The notes under the pieces are model-generated. The model did no database searches. It had not been told where the DNA came from and was given only the letters and a program-made list of their open reading frames with translations. Both the position numbers and the translations under genes were made by a program. From Dromaius novaehollandiae (taxonomy: Eukaryota > Chordata > Aves > Casuariiformes > Dromaiidae), in assembly GCF_036370855.1 (NCBI RefSeq), contig NC_088130.1, positions 70,470,941 to 70,534,940 of the forward strand: a stretch of 64,000 nucleotides of DNA. Direction: 5' to 3'. Below, one piece after another: positions 57,761-64,000 of this stretch; within the stretch, counting starts at the first letter, position 1; the number at the start of each line of letters is the position of its first letter.

Positions 57761-60535
57761 GGCTGGAAGCAGGGATGCTTTGGAGCCAAATGTGCTGTGT
57801 TTGGAAATTAGCAGGAATTAAGAGAGTGGGAGGAGGAGGGAGAGCCCGTGACCAGGGCAGGAGTGTCCCACGGGCGCAGCAGCGCAGAGCCACCGCCGTG
57901 GCAGCCCCTGCGGCCACCAGCTTTGCCAGGGACGGTGCCAGACTAAAAACAAACAAACAGATAAATTAAAGCATTTTGGAGCCTCTCAGGAAGGCATCTA
58001 TATCATATCACTCCTATCAATATACCAAGGCTGGGATGTGACCCTTGATATTTTTTTCTGAAGCATATTTTAGGAGGACCTGCATATTGCTCACCATGGT
58101 GCTTTGTGCTTTGAAAAGGAGGTAAAAAAAGTTCAAATTTGAATCCTACGTTATGTCCAGTAAACACATGATCTGCATTTCCGGGGAGCCAAGGTTTATT
58201 GCAAGTCTTTTCAAGGTTTTCTGTTCTCGTTATTGATCACTTGTGTTTCAGGAGCATCTCCCATCCCCAGTTAAAAAACGGGGAATTCCTTTGCAGAGTG
58301 GTGTTTGCTAACCCAACAGAAATAAAGTTATTGCTCTAAACAGCTGGTATTTCCTAACAGAGCTGGAAGAGTGGCCAGCCCTCGGTGGCAGGCCGCGGGG
58401 TGCAGCGGGGACCTTCCCCAGCTGCGGTCGGGGTGCGACGCTGGGGTCTGCTGCCGGCGGGGCCGCGATGCGACGCGCGACCCTGGTTTCTCCCCAGAAA
58501 GGTCTCCGTCCCCTGCTAGAGTAAAAACTTACTGCCTAGGTATTTTCACTACGTCCTCAGAAAACTGAAGGTAATATTTTTCCAGTCCGTCTGCTCAGTG
58601 CTCCCTGCACATGGGAGGCTCCAGGTGATGGGGACAGGTTTGCAGGTAAGAACGAGCACAGAGCAAGGGGGCTAAATGATCTTCCATGGAAAAAATCAAA
58701 TAAAACGTAAAATTGCTTTCATGTTCTTTCCTGTGATCTTTAGTGGCACATCCTGCCCACATTTAGGTGTTCAGGCTTCACTGGGGAAAACCTTCATGAA
58801 TATTTGCTCATAGAGTTGCTGAAAGCAAGCTCTAAACTACACATTTCCAGAAAAGTCCAAAACGTTTTTTATAAAAGAACAAATTCACAGTTCCACCGAG
58901 ATGCTGGTTGCATGAGTCATATGGTAGTGTTGCTATTTCCTGATAGGATGTCTTATGTAATCTACCAGCTTAGCATAGATTTGGAATTGTATATTTGATT
59001 TTAATATTTGCACTTTGCATTCACACTCTTTTGATTAGTTACGTAATTATTTGGTCGGGGAAAAAGAGCTATTCTGCTTGACTTACGTAACCGACCGCTG
59101 CAGCGCAAACTGCCTGCTCCACAGTTTGCGATCTGCAGGAGCTTCACCCGTCAGGAACTGCTAGATGGAGAACTCACAAATAAGTTCAAATAGCAAGTAT
59201 GTGCAAGCTGTTGCATGCTTTTTTACCAATCCAAATTTGGATAAAGGAGGATTGGTGCCTGTTTTACTGTACGTCAGACAGTTAAGATACCCAGAGATTT
59301 GGGGACAGACTCTAGTAATTGGTAAATTTAACGGAGGACCAGTTTAACAGGGCAGTTTGTAGATATGCGTGAGGGCAGTGATGCGCCAGGGCTCTCCCAT
59401 GGCAGCACCTCCGCCAGCTCCCGTGCAGAGGGGAAGGCCTGGGAAAGCAGGGTCCTTCGCCGAAACCGGCCTGGCCCTGAGGATGGCTTGGAGGGCGCTG
59501 AGGTCTCCATCGAGAGCAAAAGGAAATGCCACGGAAACCAGCTAATTTCCTCTGAATCTTCTCTGCTGTGCCGCTAAGCTGAATCGCTCTCCCTGACACT
59601 AATAAAGCAGAATTCTTCAGCCGCCCTCCCCGTTTCACCCTCGGTATTTTTAAGAATTTAAAATTAACACTGTATGACTAAATCCAGCCCTGGGCCTAAA
59701 GCCAAATGTGCAGCAAGACACTTGCGTGCAAAGCCGTGCGCGGAGGAATTTGTCTGAAATCCAGTGGCAACATCTTCTCCCGGAATCAGGAGAATTAAGA
59801 GATTACTGGAAAGGTGGCAGCATTGGCAAGATTTGCATAGGGCATAAGGCAACCAAGTAGCCAGGGCTGGATTTAAGCAAGCAATGGGTCTATCTCCACA
59901 AGCTGAGCTCGGAGGAGTTTATTATATTTGCCAGATGTCGTGAGGAGCTGCAGAGTTAGCTGGAGAAACGCATGTGCAGCAGCAGATCCGTCGGATGTTT
60001 TGCAATCGCCACTCTCTACTTGGGCTAGCCTGGCTATGCCGGCGCGACAAGGCATCACTGGGGGCCATCCAGCACGGCCTTGCGCGATTGCATTAACCAA
60101 CACAGCTGAAACCGGGCCGACAGACCGGGTTGTCTTCTCCTGCGGCTGCTAGGAGAGCCCCAGAGGCCTGCTACTCCGGCAGCTGTGATCCAAGGTCTCA
60201 TCACTGCTGGTCGGCTTGTGAGGGTAAAAGTGTGTGCAGAGAGCTGTTAGGAGGATTTGGTAGGTTAGAAGAGTTGAGGGAGAAATACCCCATTCTAAGG
60301 CAAAGCTGCATCCAAGCGTGCTCATGCTGCTGCATCAGGAGAGACCAGAAATGAAATGGAGCAGGAGAAATTGAGAGCATAGAGCAACTTGGGTTGAGCT
60401 GCAGGACACAGCTGGGTCCCGTGGAAGGAGTAAAGGTGCTTGTCCACCTATTAATAGAACTTTTCTGTTTGAAAAAACACACAGGGTAACCTAACCAATG
60501 TTACTTTTCAAACGTCCTGGAAATTGGATCTAAAG
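57761..60535. other. Non-coding sequence
   Basis: Small CpG-rich patches at 57,860-57,930 and 58,370-58,490; the rest is mixed or AT-rich. At 58,980-59,060 and 59,160-59,330 AT-rich words occur but without the density seen at 35-57 kb. No gene or clear repeat family is recognised. Confidence 0.4.
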
Positions 60536-60687
60536 CAAAGATCCAATGAGGAAGATGAATCATTTGATCAAGACAAAGACCCAATGAGGAAGATGAATCA
60601 TTTGATCAACGCAAAGATTCAACAAGGAAGATGAATCATTTGATCAAGACAAAGACCCAATGAGGAAGATGAATCATTTGGTCAACA
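60536..60687 (+). repeat. 38-bp tandem repeat, four copies
   Basis: Copies start CAAAGAT or CAAAGAC at 60,536, 60,574, 60,612 and 60,650, each containing GGAAGATGAATCATTTG near its middle. Copies 2 and 4 share CCCAATGAGG; copy 3 has TTCAACAAGG; the last ends GGTCAACA. The spacing is exactly 38 throughout. It is unusual here in being AT-rich rather than GC-rich. Confidence 0.95.
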
Positions 60688-61755
60688 GATAAAGTTTTAG
60701 CCCCTCCTTCTATACGCACGCCCAAGGCTGGTGAACAGCTAGCGTTTGCTGCAAAACCCCAACGTGCCACATGAAGCACGCTCTGATACCTGCTTTCACT
60801 GCACATCCAAGTCATCCTGCAGACTGAGAGCTACATTCGGGTCATAGCTTTCATGTTACTGAGGCACAAATGAGAGGTTAGCAGGGCTTGACTACTGCAC
60901 AGTAAACAGTCAGGAGGGAAACCAAATCCATGTTTTCTTCCATCAGGCTGAGCGTGGGACAAGCCTATTGCATTGGACCCAGCAGGAATTTAAATGATTT
61001 TTTTTGCCTAGAACTTCTAATATTAGCATAATACAGCATCTTACCAGCTAATAATAGCAGCATAAATATTTATTAAAATATAATAATAAGGCAGGCAAAA
61101 CACTATCCTAGAAAAGGAAAAAAGAAAATGTCAGGGAAAAAAACGACTGTACATGACAGCAGTCGGCCAGGTGGCTGGTGGGTGACTGGAGGACCCTGCT
61201 TCACGAGGGAAGGGGGGAGCACCACTTCTGTGGAAACATGCAGAGTTTGGCCATTGCTTCAGAAGCAATGTCCCCACTTCAGATGTGGGCTTAGGCTCGA
61301 CCCTTTGCCCATCCAAGCTCTGCTCAGAGTGAAACCCAGCGTGCAGGAAGTGCAAGGAGCTGCGGCTACGCCAGGGGAAAAGCCACAGGGTCCTCCTCAA
61401 GATAGGGATTTGCGGTGGCAGTTTGGTCGTGCCAGAGGAAACGCCCTACAGGAGAAGGATTAGCTGGGGCCGAATTTATGGAGTCACGTGTAAGTATGCT
61501 TTAAGGGAGGGTAAAGTCAAAGCTCACCACGAAAGATCACGTGCTGCTGCTGTAGCGTAGCAGGGACATGGGACGCATTTTAGCCTAGTTTTCCCATTTT
61601 TTCCTGGAAAAGCTTGTTAGTATTCAGTTGACCAAAAGCTCAAACCTGCCTCCGGAAGGCAGAACCAGGGAGATGAACCTCTCTCGCAGGCCGTAATTCT
61701 TGGCTAGGAGGCCATTCTCTGTGATATCTCAAAGTCGCTTTGAATTGTTTCTACT
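60688..61755. other. Non-coding sequence
   Basis: 60,960-61,120 is AT-rich (ATTATTAAAATATAATAATAAGG type). The rest is mixed. No gene is recognised. Confidence 0.4.
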
Positions 61756-62290
61756 TTATCTAACTTGTGCTGAGCCCTATCGATTCCGTCAGGTTTTCCC
61801 ATAATGAGGAAATCAGCCCCACCCATGAAGCTGGGTTTGCATTTAAGGAAACCAGTGTGCGCAGCTGTCGCTTCATTAAGGTTTCTGCAGGGGTGACATC
61901 TACGGAGGATCCGGTTAGATAAAACGCGCAAGGGGGAAGGGATGTTACGAATGCCGAGCTTGGCTCACACGTTGAGTGCCACCAAGAACTGTTCAACAAC
62001 ATGTGCCGAAAGTGTCGCTTCTTGCCCATGTATGCCTGGCGTACACTTGGCCACCACAGCCCAGGTGTCCTTGGTGTATGAGCTTCCACAACACCAAGCA
62101 GACACCCAGGAGGACAGCTTCTGTCTCTTTGCTTCAGCCATGGGGCTGACCCTGGGCTTTGGGGCCACCAGGCTGGGTCTAGTCTATAGACTGGTCCAGC
62201 TCGCAGACCGTCTGCTGGCCTGGGGGTGACGAGGGGTACTTCTGCCGGTACGCGATGTCCATGTTGCACAGAGTTTGCTCTTTCCTCCAT
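61756..62290. other. Unclassified segment with long overlapping frames on both strands
   Basis: The minus strand is open for 176 residues and the plus strand for 95 over 61,942-62,229. Neither shows a recognisable domain. Extended frames on both strands in non-CpG-rich DNA are slightly unusual and would fit an old transposon or retrocopy body, but I cannot assign a family. I do not call it a gene. Confidence 0.25.
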
Positions 62291-64000
62291 TTACTTTGGA
62301 GGGAAGTAAGACAGGCAACATCGACAGTTCAAAGAGTCACGGTTTCATATTAAGAAGATTTCTGCAAATCCACATGCATGCACTTTTGCAGATTGGGAGG
62401 GCAGAAAGACTCCTTCACTGTCCCTCTCACCTTTGCAAAAGTGAATTTCTAGATGCATCCGTCTGTATGGTTTGGCAGTAGGAGCCGGTCGGGCTCTCAG
62501 CAGTGTAAGACACTACCCATATAAGTAAGAGAAGCAGAACCTGGCCCCTGATGCACAGACACATCCATTTTTAAAAACAGGCCTTCTGTGCTCTTTTTTT
62601 CAGCTCTGTCTCTCCAAACTGAGCAAAAGATGTTCTCAGCTTAGTGGGATTAAAAAACAAAGTACGGTAGAAGTATTCTGGCAGTCAAGGCGACATTTAA
62701 CTAAAATTGTCTGCCACAGGCACATCTGAAATTAAGTTTAGGATTTAATGGCAAACAAAAACAGAAAACAGATCTGAAAAAAAAACCCCAGCCACCCCAA
62801 AACCCATCATTTTTATAGTGTCGCAAATCGATTGAAAGAGAACCAGGTCCCTATGGCCACATGGTAGTGTACGGTGCAACCATGCAGGAAAAGCAGATGC
62901 AGATGAGGACGGGAACTTTCCCTTCCAATCTGAGGAGAGGCAGCCTGACCGTGGGCAGGAGGAGGGTGTAAATACGCTACCCAAAAGCTACGACTTAGCT
63001 GTTTCAATGCCAGTGTCGTCCACTCATTAAGTTACTAGTAGCTTTTGCTGCCGCACATAAGCAAAAGTCTCTCAGTTGCTGTTCCAGAATTTGAAATTGC
63101 AGTCAGAGAAACAAAAATGGGATGAATATGAGATGAGGGAAAAAAAAAAAAGAGAAATGGCGTTTTGGAAGCCTGTTCAAGCCTATAAGCTCCTGTGATG
63201 TTTGTACGGAGAAAATAAATTCATGTTCCTTTCCAAGCTTGGAGCACTGGGGAGGCAAATGTGGTCAAAGCGGGGTTTGGAGCTGCACACCGCCTGCAGC
63301 GATGGCACCTCGTCCACTGGCCCCGCAAAGCAAGGGCGAGCATGGAGCTCGGAGACGAGATCTCCAGGGAAACCCAAAGGTCCTGTGCAGAGATGCCTGG
63401 CCAGGGCAGCAGCTTCCTTCAAACTGAGAACAAAATCCTGCCCAGGAGAACGTTTCATCTAGATAACTTTCACCACCTTGAGCTTATACTTCCACAGAAA
63501 GCTAGATTAATCTCCTGAAATGGCCATGGCTTTAAATAATTGTTGGATAAAAGCAAAAGAGGCCATATTTTAATATTCATTTTGAAACCAGAACTCGTAT
63601 AGGGATGTCTATAGGAACATGCTGTCTTTTGAGACAGTCATCCGTAAACATCAAGCCATTGTTCAGACATTTAATGTGATATTTGTGGAACATTACAATA
63701 TTTTGATAAAAGGACCGTGAACTCCTGTTTTGTGTTGCTTCATTTTTTCAGAGAAATATTGTTTTTTATATGGTTTCCATTGGAGTTCTTGCTAGATGCT
63801 TCCAGTGCCTAAATTTTCATCCCTTTTGAAAACTTACACCAAATCCTAGTTATCTCTAGCCTGAAATTATTTGACTTTAACGTCCATCATCAGATCTTAG
63901 TATGTCCCTGTCTGCCAGATTAAGAGATCTGTTCTATCCTTTGGTGGATGTTTTAAAGCTTCTGATTTCTTGTGCCTTCTCCTGTCCTCTTTTTAAACTA
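62291..64000. other. Non-coding sequence at the right edge
   Basis: Mixed, then AT-rich from 63,460, with an A run at 63,138-63,151. No gene, repeat family or RNA gene is recognised. Confidence 0.4.

Noticed and set aside
1..64000. tRNA genes, CRISPR arrays, microRNAs and prokaryotic operons
   Set aside because: No B-box with cloverleaf context, no repeat-spacer arrays, no well-known microRNA seed in a hairpin, and no prokaryotic-type gene packing were found by eye.

Overview
This 64-kb window looks like vertebrate nuclear DNA, most likely from a bird; a crocodilian or turtle is not excluded. There are no compact bacterial-type genes. One fragment matches the 3' portion of a CR1 retrotransposon and others match the older amniote CR1/L2/L3 LINE group. 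Nothing resembles mammalian Alu or L1. Interspersed repeats are sparse, while CpG-rich islands and GC-rich minisatellites are frequent, which is typical of a bird genome. I found no protein-coding exon, tRNA, rRNA or microRNA that I can support. The long open frames are by-products of tandem repeats or GC-rich sequence.

Layout. From 1 to about 25.5 kb the sequence is mostly AT-rich and non-coding. It carries a CpG-rich patch near 6.6-7.5 kb, an antisense CR1 fragment at 11.2-11.8 kb, an antisense L3-like tail at 10.56 kb, a (TG)n microsatellite at 16.0 kb, and a decayed sense LINE (reverse-transcriptase C-terminus plus possible 3' tail) at 21.0-23.1 kb. From about 25.5 to 58.6 kb the texture changes. 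CpG-rich islands alternate with AT-rich blocks full of TAATTA/ATTA, TGTTTAC and ATGCAAAT-like motifs, the usual look of conserved non-coding elements around developmental transcription-factor genes. I recognise no transposon in this stretch. The tail from 58.6 to 64 kb is again plain intergenic or intronic sequence.

Tandem repeats are the most distinctive directly visible feature: a 14-bp minisatellite of 51 copies with no length change (27,741-28,454); a 13-bp minisatellite organised into a 156-bp higher-order repeat of 12 units (43,283-44,362); a 24/45-bp array (50,511-50,742); and shorter arrays with units of 38, 30, 26 and 21 bp. The three largest are C-rich on the same strand and share a GCATCC core.

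Interpretation. The window is best read as regulatory DNA, either a gene desert or a very large intron beside a developmental gene that lies outside it or cannot be recognised here. The regulatory calls are inferred from base composition and motifs, not from alignment, and carry modest confidence. I did not find a new gene system. The most notable items are the phase-locked minisatellites and the candidate enhancer cluster.
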